Shown: positions 51,911 to 60,316 of the stretch, in pieces
Numbering within the stretch: the stretch's first letter is position 1
Layout: the number at the start of each line of letters is the position of its first letter
NCBI GenBank assembly: GCA_021463845.1
Contig: JAJTXV010000001.1
Coordinates: 582,174 to 646,173 of the forward strand
Origin: Anaerolineales bacterium
GTDB lineage: Bacteria > Chloroflexota > Anaerolineae > Anaerolineales > UBA11579
Reading direction: 5' to 3'
DNA: 64,000 nt
Program-made: the position numbers and the translations under genes
The notes under the pieces: generated by a model
Told to the model about the DNA's origin: nothing
The model's database searches: none
The model's input: the letters and a program-made list of their open reading frames with translations, nothing else

Positions 51911-51995
51911 GGGGAAGTGTTGGAATTGGCAGACAAGCATGACTTAGGATCATGTGCCGCAAGGCGTGAGGGTTCGACTCCCTCCTTCCCCACCA
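51911..51995 (+). tRNA. tRNA-Leu (anticodon TAG), CCA encoded
   Basis: Type II tRNA with acceptor stem GGGGAAG/CTTCCCC, D arm TTGGAATTGGCAGAC, anticodon loop CTTAGGA (anticodon TAG at 51945-51947), long variable arm TGCCGCAAGGCG, T arm GGGTTCGACTCCC, discriminator A and an encoded CCA at 51993-51995. It decodes CUA and related Leu codons. Confidence 0.96.
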
Positions 51996-51997
51996 GA

Positions 51998-52054
51998 AGC
52001 AAAACGGTGACATGCAGGGCTGGTTCTATTACTGCCTCATGTCGCCGTTTTGCT
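51998..52054. terminator. Long inverted repeat after tRNA-Leu, probable terminator
   Basis: 17-bp arms AGCAAAACGGTGACATG and CATGTCGCCGTTTTGCT (one T:G wobble) separated by 23 nt. It includes a CCGTTTTG tail in the forward direction. Confidence 0.6.
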
Positions 52055-52090
52055 TACATTACTCTGATAGTCCCGCAAACACCCACATGC

Positions 52091-52127
52091 TATAATCTCG
52101 CCCGTTCGTTCTATTTTCCTTAAGGAA
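52091..52127 (+). promoter_or_regulatory. Trigger factor promoter and ribosome-binding site
   Basis: TATAAT at 52091-52096, then a leader of about 33 nt with TAAGGAAG at about 52120-52127, 9 nt before a TTG start. This gene has a standard leader and Shine-Dalgarno sequence, unlike the leaderless set. Confidence 0.65.
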
Positions 52128-52135
52128 GCACAGAC

Positions 52136-53629
52136 TTGAAGATCACCAATCAAACCACCTCTGATGACCATCAGCTACATCTGACGGTTGAGATCGAAGC
52201 TGAGACCATGCAGAGCGCCAAGCAAAAAGCGGCTCGCAAGATCGCCAAACAGGTCAAGATCCCCGGCTTTCGCCCCGGCAAAGCTCCCTACAACGTAGTT
52301 GAGAAGCAGGTTGGCGAAGCCGCCATCCGAGACGAAGCCATCGACATCATGCTGGATGACGTATATCCCAAGCTGATCGCCGAGACCGGCGTGCAGCCGT
52401 ACGGCCCGGGCACGCTGGAAAAGATCGACGAGGAGAAGACCCCGCCGGTCTACGAGTTCCGTGTGCCGCTTTCGCCAGTGGTGAAGCTGAGCGACTATGA
52501 CAAGATCCGCCTTCCCTATGAGGAAAAGCAGCCCAGCGAAGAGGACATCCAGAAAGTCTTCACCAACTTGCGCGAGCAGAACGCCATGCTGACCCCGGCC
52601 GAACGCCCGGCGCAGGAAGGCGATATCGTTTACATCAAACTGAGCGCCACGCGCCAGGATGCCGCCGAGGGTGATCCCGAACTGCTGCCTGAGCGCAGCT
52701 ACCCCGTGGTGGTTGAGAAAGCCGATGTGGATACTAAGAATGAGTGGCCGTTCCCCGGCTTCTCACGCACCTTGATCGGCCTGAAATCAGGTGAAGAGAA
52801 GAGTTTCCCGCAGACTTTTGCCGAGGATTCCGAATTCGAAGACCTGCGCGGCAAGACGGCCAACTTCGCCGTCATAGTGGAAGAGATCAAGGCGCGTGAG
52901 CTGCCTGAATTGAACGACACTCTGGCACAAAGCGTAGGCGAGTACAAAACTGTTGACGAACTGCGCACTGAGATCGTGCGCCAGCTCACTGAGAACCTGA
53001 ACCGCCAGGCGCGCGACGAGTACGAAGACAAGATCGTCACGCAGATCATTAGCGAGAGCGAGATCAAGTTCCCGCCGCAAATGCTGCACCACGAAGTGCA
53101 CCACTACATCGAAGATATGGTGCCAGACCTGAATGCGCGCGGCATGGACATGGACGCTTACCTGGGCAGCCGCCAAATGACGATGGACGATCTTGAAAAA
53201 GAGGTCGAGCCCATCGTTGAGGAGCGCCTGAAGAAGTCACTGGTCATCATGGAAGCTTCTCGCCAGGAAAACATTGAAGTCCCTGAGGCCGAAATGCAAG
53301 GCATTGTCCAGCTCAAGCTGGCGCAGCTACAGCAGATGGTCTCAGCCCAGGACATGCGTAAGTTCCTGAACAATCGAGACAATATCCAGAGCCTGGTCAG
53401 CCGCACCATGAGCGAAGAGGTCATCCGCCGCACCCTGGCGCGCCTGAACGCCATCGGCCGCGGCAAGGGTGATGAGCATCGTAAAGAAACTGCCGCTGCC
53501 AGCGTCAGTACTGAAGAGACTGCTGCCAGCGAAGCGCAGCCCGTTGCCGAAGTTGAGGCCGCGCTTGCTGAGGCCGGCCAGCCGGCAGCCGAAGACACAG
53601 GAAAGGAAAATGACAATGAACAAGCCTAA
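52136..53629 (+). CDS. tig: Trigger factor (ribosome-associated chaperone)
   Basis: 497 residues. N-terminal ribosome-binding domain with the docking loop IPGFRPGKAPYNVVEKQ (GFRxGKxP signature, residues about 42-58), a central FKBP-type domain (about 150-250, GDIVYIKLSA, FPGFSRTLIGLKSGEEKSF), and a long helical substrate cradle. The C-terminal 50 residues are an acidic Ala/Glu-rich tail. It starts at TTG 52136 after AAGGAA. Its last codons overlap the clpP start, coupling chaperone and protease synthesis. Confidence 0.92.
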   Translation: MKITNQTTSDDHQLHLTVEIEAETMQSAKQKAARKIAKQVKIPGFRPGKAPYNVVEKQVGEAAIRDEAIDIMLDDVYPKLIAETGVQPYGPGTLEKIDEEKTPPVYEFRVPLSPVVKLSDYDKIRLPYEEKQPSEEDIQKVFTNLREQNAMLTPAERPAQEGDIVYIKLSATRQDAAEGDPELLPERSYPVVVEKADVDTKNEWPFPGFSRTLIGLKSGEEKSFPQTFAEDSEFEDLRGKTANFAVIVEEIKARELPELNDTLAQSVGEYKTVDELRTEIVRQLTENLNRQARDEYEDKIVTQIISESEIKFPPQMLHHEVHHYIEDMVPDLNARGMDMDAYLGSRQMTMDDLEKEVEPIVEERLKKSLVIMEASRQENIEVPEAEMQGIVQLKLAQLQQMVSAQDMRKFLNNRDNIQSLVSRTMSEEVIRRTLARLNAIGRGKGDEHRKETAAASVSTEETAASEAQPVAEVEAALAEAGQPAAEDTGKENDNEQA

Positions 53630-54269
53630 TCACATTACCGGCCAGTCCGGTTTCACTCCTCAATCCGTCATCCCGATGGTGATCGAATCCACCGGCCGCG
53701 GCGAGCGCGCCTTTGACATTTACTCGCTGCTGCTCAAGAACCGCATCATCCTGATCAGCCACCCCATCGACGACCAGATTGCCAATCTGGCCGTGGCCCA
53801 GCTCATCTACCTGAGCAATGAAGACCCGGATGCCCCCATTCAGATGTACATCTCGTCGCCCGGCGGCTCCATCTACGCCGGCATGGGCATCTATGACACC
53901 ATGCAAATGATCCCCAACCAGATCAGCACCGTGGCCGTAGGCTTCACTGCTTCATTCGGCACCATTCTGCTGACGGCCGGCGCCAAGGGCCACCGCTATG
54001 CGCTGCCCAACTCCACCATCCACGTGCATCAGCCGTGGCAGCAGGGCGGTGGCGGCCAGGCCAGCGACATCGAGATCCAGGCCAAGGAAATTCTGCGCCA
54101 GCGCGCCCGCCTCAACGAGATCCTGGTGGAGCGCACCGGCCGCACCATGGCTGAGATCGAGAAAGACACCGACCGCGACACTTACATGACCGCCCAGGAA
54201 GCCGTGGACTACGGCCTGGTGGACCAGGTGCTGCAGCCGCGTGAGCTCAAGCAGCTCACCGAGAAATAG
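53616..54269 (+). CDS. clpP: ATP-dependent Clp protease proteolytic subunit
   Basis: 217 residues from the ATG at 53616 (AAGGAAA 7-9 nt upstream); an ATG at 53610 is the alternative, and the long frame from 53469 is only overlap with tig. Catalytic triad: Ser in GFTASFGTILLTAGAKGHRYALP, His in STIHVHQPWQQGGGG, Asp in KDTDRDTYMTAQEA. The usual GMAASMG reads GFTASFG, a mild variation. The Pro/Gly turn ISSPGGSIYAGMGIYDTM is intact. Degrades proteins delivered by ClpX or ClpC; no unfoldase gene is adjacent here. Confidence 0.92.
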   Translation: MNKPNHITGQSGFTPQSVIPMVIESTGRGERAFDIYSLLLKNRIILISHPIDDQIANLAVAQLIYLSNEDPDAPIQMYISSPGGSIYAGMGIYDTMQMIPNQISTVAVGFTASFGTILLTAGAKGHRYALPNSTIHVHQPWQQGGGGQASDIEIQAKEILRQRARLNEILVERTGRTMAEIEKDTDRDTYMTAQEAVDYGLVDQVLQPRELKQLTEK

Positions 54270-54284
54270 TCTGAACTGAAACAG

Positions 54285-54315
54285 AAAGAGCCTCGCCGCG
54301 TGGCGAGGCTCTTTT
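54285..54315. terminator. Terminator after clpP
   Basis: 13-bp stem AAAGAGCCTCGCC / GGCGAGGCTCTTT around GCG(T), followed by T. Its tail provides TTGTTG (54314-54319), which lies 17 bp before the TATAAT of the next gene. Confidence 0.88.
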
Positions 54316-54348
54316 GTTGCCGCGGATACACAGCTATATAATCTGCAC

Positions 54349-55125
54349 ATGACCCAACTCAAAGCTTTACTTCTCGATATGGACGGCGTGCTGTGGCGCG
54401 GCACAGAGCCGATCGGCAGCGTGCCAGACAACCTGGCCGCCATTGCGGCCAAGGGCCTCAAGGCCGCCTTCGTCACCAACAACGCCACTCTCACCATTGA
54501 GCAATATCTCGAGAAATTCAAGAAGTTTGGCGCACAGGTACAGCCCGAACAGATCCACACCTCGGCCAACGCAGCCGCCCACTACCTGCACATGCAATAT
54601 CCGCAGGGCGGGAATGTCTACGTCATCGGCGAAACTGGCCTGCGCGAGGCGGTGCAGTCACGCGGCTTCACCATCAGCGATGCCGACTGTGTTGCGGTCG
54701 TCGTTGGGCTCGATCGCGAGCTGACCTATGAGAAGTTGCGCACCGCCACCCTGCTGATCGCCAAGGGCGCCGCTTTCGTCGGCACCAACCCTGACCGCAC
54801 GCTGCCCTCGCCGGCCGGCCCGGTGCCGGGCGCCGGCAGCATCCTGGCGGCGCTGCAGGCCGCATCTGGCGTGCAGCCCACCATCATCGGTAAGCCCGGC
54901 ACGGCCGGCTTCATGGCCGCCATGGATGCGCTAGGTGTCACTCCCGCCGAAACCATGATGATCGGCGACCGCGTGGATACTGACATTGCCGGCGCCCAGG
55001 CGGCCGGCTGCCGCACCGGCTTGGTGCTGAGCGGCATCACCACCGAAGCCGAGGCCCGCGCCTGGCAGCCGGCGCCCGATCACATTGCGCCGGACCTGGC
55101 AACTCTTTTGGCACAATTGCCATAA
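54349..55125 (+). CDS. HAD-superfamily (class IIA) phosphatase, NagD/PGP-like
   Basis: 258 residues. HAD motif I LLDMDGVLWRG (Asp nucleophile and acid/base), motif II VTNNAT, a C2-type cap, motif III Lys in IIGKPGTAGF and motif IV MMIGDRVDTDIAGAQAAG. Such enzymes dephosphorylate sugar phosphates, nucleotides or phosphoglycolate; the substrate is not predictable. TTGTTG/17 bp/TATAAT promoter with the -10 ending 6 nt before the ATG, so a leaderless message is likely. rlmN follows 18 bp downstream. Confidence 0.9.
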   Translation: MTQLKALLLDMDGVLWRGTEPIGSVPDNLAAIAAKGLKAAFVTNNATLTIEQYLEKFKKFGAQVQPEQIHTSANAAAHYLHMQYPQGGNVYVIGETGLREAVQSRGFTISDADCVAVVVGLDRELTYEKLRTATLLIAKGAAFVGTNPDRTLPSPAGPVPGAGSILAALQAASGVQPTIIGKPGTAGFMAAMDALGVTPAETMMIGDRVDTDIAGAQAAGCRTGLVLSGITTEAEARAWQPAPDHIAPDLATLLAQLP

Positions 55126-55143
55126 ACACAGTAACCTAGAGCA

Positions 55144-56226
55144 ATGGACACCCGTCCCCTCATCTACGACCTCAGCCAGCCTGAGCTGGCTGAGCAGCTA
55201 CGCGCCTGGGGTCAACCCGCCTATCGTGCCGCCCAAATATGGGATGGGCTGTATAAGCAATTCTGGGCCAAACCTGAGGATTTCACCAACCTTTCAAAAG
55301 AGCTGCGCAGCAAACTTGGCGAGCACTTCAGCTTCAGCCACTTGCTGCCCAGCATCACGCTGCACTCCACCGACAAGCAGACGCTGAAGACCTTGTTCAA
55401 GCTGCCGGATGGCAATGCCATCGAAACTGTCCTGATGCGCTATGACGACCGCGACGGCAGCCAGGGGCGCCGTACGCTATGCATCAGTACCCAGGCCGGC
55501 TGCGCTATGGGTTGCGTGTTCTGCGCCACCGGGCAGATGGGCTTCCGCCGCAACTTGACCAGCGGCGAGATCATCGAGCAGGTGCTGTACTTTGCGCGCC
55601 AACTCAAGCTTGACGGCGAGCGCGTCACCAATATCGTCCTTATGGGCATGGGCGAGCCGTTCCACAACTACGATGCCAGCCTGGCCGCCATCTCCCGCCT
55701 GAACGACCCGGATGGTTTCGGCCTTGGCAACCGCCACTTCACCATCTCCACCGTGGGTCTGATCCCAGCGATCAAGCGCTACACCAGCGAGAAGCACCAA
55801 ATGGGCCTGGCCATCTCGCTGCACGCCGCGGATGACGAGCTGCGCGCCAGCATGCTGCCGGTCAACAATCGTTACCCCATCAAGGACCTCATCCAGGCCT
55901 GCCGTGAGTATGTGCAGACCACCGGGCGCCGCATCACCTTCGAATGGGCGTTGATCAACGGGGTCAACGACACGCCTGAGCAGGCCCGCAAGCTGGCCGC
56001 CCTGCTGCAGGGTCTGAACTGCCACGTCAACGTCATCCCGCTCAACCCCACGCGCGGTTACCCCGGCCAGCGCTCCACGCGCGAGCGTGTGGCCGAGTTC
56101 CGCAGCATCCTCGAGGTGGCCGGCATCTCATGCACAGTGCGTGTGCGTCGCGGCATCGATATTCAGGCGGGCTGTGGCCAGCTGGCCGAATCTCAGGGCC
56201 AACAGCCGCTCCAGATCACTACCTAA
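55144..56226 (+). CDS. rlmN: 23S rRNA/tRNA (adenine-C2)-methyltransferase RlmN
   Basis: Radical-SAM enzyme that methylates C2 of A2503 in 23S rRNA and A37 of some tRNAs. 360 residues with the cluster motif QAGCAMGCVFCATGQMGF (CxxxCxxC), GEIIEQVLY, NIVLMGMGEP, the STVGLIP strand, SLHAADDELR, and the mechanistic second Cys near the C-terminus (AGISCTVRVRRGIDIQAGCGQL). The initiating ATG at 55144 has no clear ribosome site; TAACCT six nt upstream could act as a -10. Confidence 0.94.
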   Translation: MDTRPLIYDLSQPELAEQLRAWGQPAYRAAQIWDGLYKQFWAKPEDFTNLSKELRSKLGEHFSFSHLLPSITLHSTDKQTLKTLFKLPDGNAIETVLMRYDDRDGSQGRRTLCISTQAGCAMGCVFCATGQMGFRRNLTSGEIIEQVLYFARQLKLDGERVTNIVLMGMGEPFHNYDASLAAISRLNDPDGFGLGNRHFTISTVGLIPAIKRYTSEKHQMGLAISLHAADDELRASMLPVNNRYPIKDLIQACREYVQTTGRRITFEWALINGVNDTPEQARKLAALLQGLNCHVNVIPLNPTRGYPGQRSTRERVAEFRSILEVAGISCTVRVRRGIDIQAGCGQLAESQGQQPLQITT

Positions 56227-56248
56227 TCGGTGTACAATCAGCGCACTA

Positions 56249-56479
56249 ATGACTGAACAAGTCGTGCGCCTTATCTATCCGCCTGCTGCGGTCAATACGC
56301 CGGTTGTGAATCAGCTGATTCGCAATTTTGTTGGCTTGACTGTCAACATTCTGCAGGCCCAAGTGAACCCCGCCGAAGGCTGGCTTGAAGTGCAGCTGGT
56401 GGGCAGCTCAGCCATCATCGAATCATCGATCGATTGGCTGCGCTCGCAGGGAATTGAGGTGCAAGTCTTGGGGCATTAA
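56249..56479 (+). CDS. NIL-domain small protein
   Basis: 76 residues forming a single NIL (ACT-like ferredoxin-fold) domain: RLIYPPAAVNTPVVNQLIRNFVGLTVNILQAQVNP...GWLEVQLVG...IDWLRSQGIEVQVL. NIL domains usually cap methionine-importer ATPases or ferredoxins; free-standing versions may sense small molecules or partner with iron-sulfur proteins. The start is fixed by TACAAT at 56233-56238, 10 nt before the ATG. It lies 24 bp before mgtE. Confidence 0.8.
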   Translation: MTEQVVRLIYPPAAVNTPVVNQLIRNFVGLTVNILQAQVNPAEGWLEVQLVGSSAIIESSIDWLRSQGIEVQVLGH

Positions 56480-56503
56480 ATCCATTCATTTGTCGAGGTT
56501 GCT

Positions 56504-57871
56504 ATGAACGACCGAGTGCCTGATTTCGAACTCGAACTGGAGCGCATCCAGGAGCTGTTACGAGAAGAGAAGATAACAGAGGCACTCGAAGTGTTTAAGG
56601 GCCTCAACCTCGGTGACCAGATCGAGGTCTACAACCAGCTCTCTGAAGAACATCAGGAAGAATTCGTGCGCCTGCTCCCGCCTGAAGAGGTGGCCGAGCT
56701 GTTTAACCGTCTCAGTGACGCGCAGGCGGTCGACGCCGCCGAGCACTTGTCATCGGAGGCGCTGTCTGAGATCCTGGATGAAATGCAGCCTGACCAGGTG
56801 GCTGACATTCTGGGCGACCTGCCTCCTGAGCAAGCCAGCGAAGCGCTGCAGCAGATGGAAGACCCGGAAGACGTCATCCCCCTGCTGGGCTACCCCGACG
56901 AGACCGCCGGTGGCCGTATGACCACCGAATACATCGCCATGCGCCGCCACACTACCGCGGCCCAGGCCATCGACTTTCTGCGCCAGATCCACCCGGATCA
57001 CGAAGTGCCTTACTACGTCTTCGTGATCGACCGTGAGCGCCGCCTGTGCGGCGTAGTGGGCATGCGCGAGCTGGTGGTTGCGCCGCCGGCCAAGCTGGTC
57101 GAAGACTTGATGGACCCGGAAGTCATCTTCGTCACCGCCGGCACTGATCAGGAAGATGTGGCCCGAACCATGAGCAACAACAATCTCTCGGCCATCCCCG
57201 TGGTGAATGACGGCGGGCAGATGCTTGGCGTCATCACCCTGGATGATGTCATCGATGTGCTCAAAGAAGAAGCGGGTGAAGACATCCTGCAGCTGGGTGG
57301 TGTAGAGCCTGGCCCGCTGCTGGATGTGCCGTACTGGTCACAACGCATATCCCAGGTAGTGCGCTCGCGCTTCACCTGGCTGCTGACGCTGTTCATCGCC
57401 GAAACACTGACCGGTACAGTCATGCGCCACTATGACGAAGAGATCCAGACCGTGGTTTCGCTGGCGTTCTTTGTGCCCTTGCTGATCGGCACGGGCGGCA
57501 ACGCCGGGTCGCAAACCGTGGCCACCATCATCCGCGGCATGGCCCTGGGTGAGGTCAAGCGCAGCGAGCTGCTGTGGGTGCTGTGGAAAGAGTTCCGCAC
57601 CGGTATTGCGTTGGGCGTGCTGCTGGGCGTGGTTGGCTATGCGCGCGCCCTGCTATGGGGTGTGGATTGGCACTTGGCCGTCACGGTAGCGCTCACCATC
57701 ACCATCATCTGCATCTGGGCCAATTCGGTGGCCGCCATGGTGCCCATGCTGGCGGATAAAGTCGGCATTGACCCCACCATCATCTCGGGGCCATTCATGT
57801 CCACTCTCATTGATGCCACCGGACTGGTGATCTACTTCACGCTGGCGGCTTGGATATTGCCACAGCTATAG
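56504..57871 (+). CDS. mgtE: Magnesium transporter MgtE
   Basis: 455 residues: N-terminal superhelical domain (about 10-130, repeated LPPEEVAELFNRLSDAQAVDAAEHL pattern), a CBS pair (about 140-265, with MTTEYIAMRRHTTAAQAIDFL and DLMDPEVIFVTAGTDQ) that gates on Mg2+, a connecting helix, and a five-helix pore domain with the signature GTGGNAGSQTVATIIRGMALGEV. Exact family length. GAGG lies 7 nt upstream of the ATG. Confidence 0.93.
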   Translation: MNDRVPDFELELERIQELLREEKITEALEVFKGLNLGDQIEVYNQLSEEHQEEFVRLLPPEEVAELFNRLSDAQAVDAAEHLSSEALSEILDEMQPDQVADILGDLPPEQASEALQQMEDPEDVIPLLGYPDETAGGRMTTEYIAMRRHTTAAQAIDFLRQIHPDHEVPYYVFVIDRERRLCGVVGMRELVVAPPAKLVEDLMDPEVIFVTAGTDQEDVARTMSNNNLSAIPVVNDGGQMLGVITLDDVIDVLKEEAGEDILQLGGVEPGPLLDVPYWSQRISQVVRSRFTWLLTLFIAETLTGTVMRHYDEEIQTVVSLAFFVPLLIGTGGNAGSQTVATIIRGMALGEVKRSELLWVLWKEFRTGIALGVLLGVVGYARALLWGVDWHLAVTVALTITIICIWANSVAAMVPMLADKVGIDPTIISGPFMSTLIDATGLVIYFTLAAWILPQL

Positions 57872-57885
57872 CGCAAACTGACAGC

Positions 57886-58512
57886 ATGCGAAGCCTGCTA
57901 CGCGTCTTTTTCCACCTGCTCTACCAGCCCATGGCATGGAGCTATGACGTGGTGGCCTGGCTGGTGTCGCTGGGCCGCTGGCGCAGCTGGGTGAACAGCG
58001 TGCTGCCGGAACTCAGCCATGTTGGCAGCGTCCTGGAACTAGGTCATGGCCCCGGCCATCTCCAAGTGGCTATGCGCATTGCAGGCATTACGCCTTTCGG
58101 GATCGACCTAAGCGCGCAAATGGGCCAGCTGACCAGCCGCCGCCTGCGCACCGGCCGCCAGCAGTCCCTGCTGGTACGCGCAGACGGGCGCAGGCTGCCC
58201 TTCCGTGCGGGCGCTTTCCAGCACATCGTCGCCACCTTCCCCACTGAGTACATCCTGCAGGCCCGCACGCTGGGCGAAGCCCGGCGTACGCTGGCCGCAG
58301 GCGGCAGCCTGGTGCTGCTGCCGGTCGCGTGGATCACGGGCGGTGACTGGCTCAGCCGGGCCGCTGCCTGGCTCTTTCACATCACCGGCCAGGCCGGCGC
58401 CTGGGATGGCCGCTTCAGTGCGGCCATCCGCCAGCATGGCTTCGATGTTCATGAGAAGCGCGTGACCCTGCCCGGCTCAGAAGTCATGCTGCTGGTGTGC
58501 ACGCCGCAATGA
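57886..58512 (+). CDS. SAM-dependent methyltransferase (class I)
   Basis: 208 residues with motif I VLELGHGPGHLQVAM, motif II acidic residue FGIDLSAQM, and motif IV-like HIVATFPTEYILQARTLGEARRTLAAGGSLVLLPVA. Hydrophobic N-terminal and middle segments (FFHLLYQPMAWSYDVVAWLVSLG; WLSRAAAWLFHI) may lie on the membrane, as in ubiquinone/menaquinone or lipid methyltransferases. I start at the ATG at 57886; an earlier start inside mgtE is unlikely. The stop overlaps the next gene's ATG (ATGA). Substrate unknown. Confidence 0.82.
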   Translation: MRSLLRVFFHLLYQPMAWSYDVVAWLVSLGRWRSWVNSVLPELSHVGSVLELGHGPGHLQVAMRIAGITPFGIDLSAQMGQLTSRRLRTGRQQSLLVRADGRRLPFRAGAFQHIVATFPTEYILQARTLGEARRTLAAGGSLVLLPVAWITGGDWLSRAAAWLFHITGQAGAWDGRFSAAIRQHGFDVHEKRVTLPGSEVMLLVCTPQ

Positions 58513-59187
58513 GCGCGATCAGCGAGTTGCTTGACGCCATCTTTGAAGACAAACGGCCCGCCTTCTATCCAGAGTTTGAAGGCTGGCTGCGGCGGTCACG
58601 CCGCTTCCGCGAGTTCGCGTATGAATATCGCAACAAGATCCGCGCCAAGCTCAACAACGCCAAACACCCGGGCAGCCTGCAGGATCTGTATGCTGAGTTG
58701 CAGGCCAGCGCCGTGCTGCTCGGCAACCCGAGCTTCAGCGTAGAGTATGAGCAATATGCGGCCGCCAAGCAGCGCGGGCCCGATTTCACCGTCACTTTCA
58801 AATCTCATACTCAGTTCAATTATAGAGGTGCGCAGGATCACATCCGGGCCAGACAGGCTGGCCACCATCCTGTGCGAGAAGACTGGCCAGCTTCCTCCGA
58901 GTGTTATCAACATACTTTGGCTGGCCGCCGAGGATGCTATCGGTATGGATGCTGTGTGGGCAGCAGACCGCGAACTGCGCCAGGCGGCAGACAGCAAGGA
59001 CGAGGGCTTCTTTCAGAAGCGGGGCGCTGGCAGCATTGCCGAGTTCCGCAAGCGTTATCAACGCCTCAGCGGCATCGTGCTATTTCAGCATGTCAGCGTA
59101 TCCATCTGGCTCAACCCGCTGGCGCGGCACGAAGCCCCGCGTACCCTGGTATCCGCCTTGCGCCAGCTCAAGCTGGCTGGCAAATAG
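58509..59187 (+). pseudogene. Conserved hypothetical gene broken by a +1 frameshift
   Basis: The first part (ATG 58509 to about 58820) gives MSAISELLDAIFEDKRPAFYPEFEGWLRRSRRF...DFTVTFKSHTQFN; the continuation to a stop at 59187 lies one frame over (IEVRRITSGPDRLATILCEKTGQLPPSVINILWLAAEDAIGM...LRQLKLAGK). Removing one T at 58820/58821 joins them into about 225 residues with a smooth FNIEVRR junction. The left frame after the break reads as low-quality sequence through the next gene. No slippery heptamer is visible, so it is a mutation or sequencing error rather than programmed. Function unknown; it overlaps the methyltransferase stop by 4 bp. Confidence 0.75.
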
Positions 59188-59217
59188 ACCAACCGGGAAT
59201 CATTTACAATCCGCCCA

Positions 59218-59952
59218 ATGGAAATTCAGATCGGCGTAGCCAAGATCAACAAATACGCCATGTCCGAAAGCGGCGATACGCTGGAAGTCGTGGAGCGCCC
59301 GGCGGGCGGCATGTCGGTGGTGCTGGCCGACGGCCAGCGCTCCGGCAAGAGCGCCAAGTTCATCTCCACCATGGTGGTGCGCAAGGTCATCGCCCTGCTG
59401 GCCGAGGGCGTGCGGGATGGCGCCGCGGCCCGCGCTGCGTCAGACTATCTCTACACCCATCGCAACGGCCAGGTGCAATCGACACTCAACATCGTCTCGC
59501 TCGAGCTTGACAACCGCTGCCTGCTGATCACGCGCAACAACCCGCTGCCGGTGCTGGTCTACCAGGACAAGACCGTGCGCATGCTGGACGAGCGCAGCGA
59601 CGCGGTTGGCCTGCGCCGCGAAACCCGCCCCGTGCTGACCCAGCTTGCCCTGCAGCCCGGCCTGACCATCGCCGTGTTCACCGACGGCTTGCCCTTCGCT
59701 GGCGAGCGTAGCGGCCGCCCGATGGACATCCCGGCGGCCTTTAGCCGCCTGGTGGACGCCGGGGCCAGCCCGCAGGCCGTCGCCGACGGGCTGATGGCGG
59801 AGGCGCTCGCGCTGGAGAGCAATCGCCCGGGCGATGACATCAGCGTGCTGGTGGTCGGCGTGCGTGACGACTCCCCCGGTGACCAGGTGCGCCGTATGTC
59901 GGTGCACTTGCCGCTCGGCCCAGTGCAAGCCTCTGTGCCCAAGATAGAATAG
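59218..59952 (+). CDS. SpoIIE-type PP2C serine phosphatase
   Basis: 244-residue single-domain phosphatase. Metal-binding motifs of the SpoIIE/RsbU branch are visible: VVLADGQRSGKSAKFISTM, a Leu-rich central sheet with LDNRCLLITRNNPLPVLV, IAVFTDGLPFAG (the TDG Asp) and NRPGDDISVLVVGV. There is no sensor domain. Such enzymes dephosphorylate anti-sigma antagonists or related partners, but none is adjacent. TACAAT at 59205-59210 ends 7 nt before the ATG. The P-loop gene follows 4 bp after the stop. Confidence 0.85.
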   Translation: MEIQIGVAKINKYAMSESGDTLEVVERPAGGMSVVLADGQRSGKSAKFISTMVVRKVIALLAEGVRDGAAARAASDYLYTHRNGQVQSTLNIVSLELDNRCLLITRNNPLPVLVYQDKTVRMLDERSDAVGLRRETRPVLTQLALQPGLTIAVFTDGLPFAGERSGRPMDIPAAFSRLVDAGASPQAVADGLMAEALALESNRPGDDISVLVVGVRDDSPGDQVRRMSVHLPLGPVQASVPKIE

Positions 59953-59956
59953 TGGC

Positions 59957-60316
59957 ATGAGTAGTACCAAGCCGCGCGTTGGAGTGGTTGGGCCCTGCAA
60001 ATCGGGCAAATCCACCCTGGTGCGCGGCTTGCACGAAGCGGGCTACCCCGCCAATCAGATCGCTCAGGAACACTCGTTCGCGCCACGCATGTGGCAGCTC
60101 ATCTCCCCACCAGACATCCTGCTCTACTTGCACACGGAATATCCCAACACGGTCGCCCGCGGCCTGCAATGGCTGGAGCGCGACTATGCTGAGCAGCAGA
60201 CGCGCCTGGCCCACGCCCGCCAGCACGCGGATTTCGAGATCAGCACCGATGAATTGCCACAAGAGGAAGTGCTGCGGCAAGTATTGGCTTTTCTAGCTAC
60301 AGCGACTTCTGAATAA
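59957..60316 (+). CDS. Small P-loop NTPase-like protein
   Basis: 119 residues with a clear Walker A motif VGPCKSGKSTLVRGL near the N-terminus. A candidate Walker B strand is PPDILLYLHT. No NKxD guanine-specificity motif remains, so this is a minimal P-loop protein resembling truncated Ras-like or kinase folds. It follows the SpoIIE-type phosphatase closely and has a TAGAAT 6 nt before its ATG that may start a leaderless message of its own. Its 3' end overlaps the convergent peptidase gene by 20 bp. Function unknown. Confidence 0.7.
   Translation: MSSTKPRVGVVGPCKSGKSTLVRGLHEAGYPANQIAQEHSFAPRMWQLISPPDILLYLHTEYPNTVARGLQWLERDYAEQQTRLAHARQHADFEISTDELPQEEVLRQVLAFLATATSE

Noticed and set aside
58797-58830. 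Programmed ribosomal frameshift in the hypothetical gene
   Set aside because: No slippery heptamer, no stimulatory hairpin or internal Shine-Dalgarno sequence at the junction, and the product without the shift has no sensible end.
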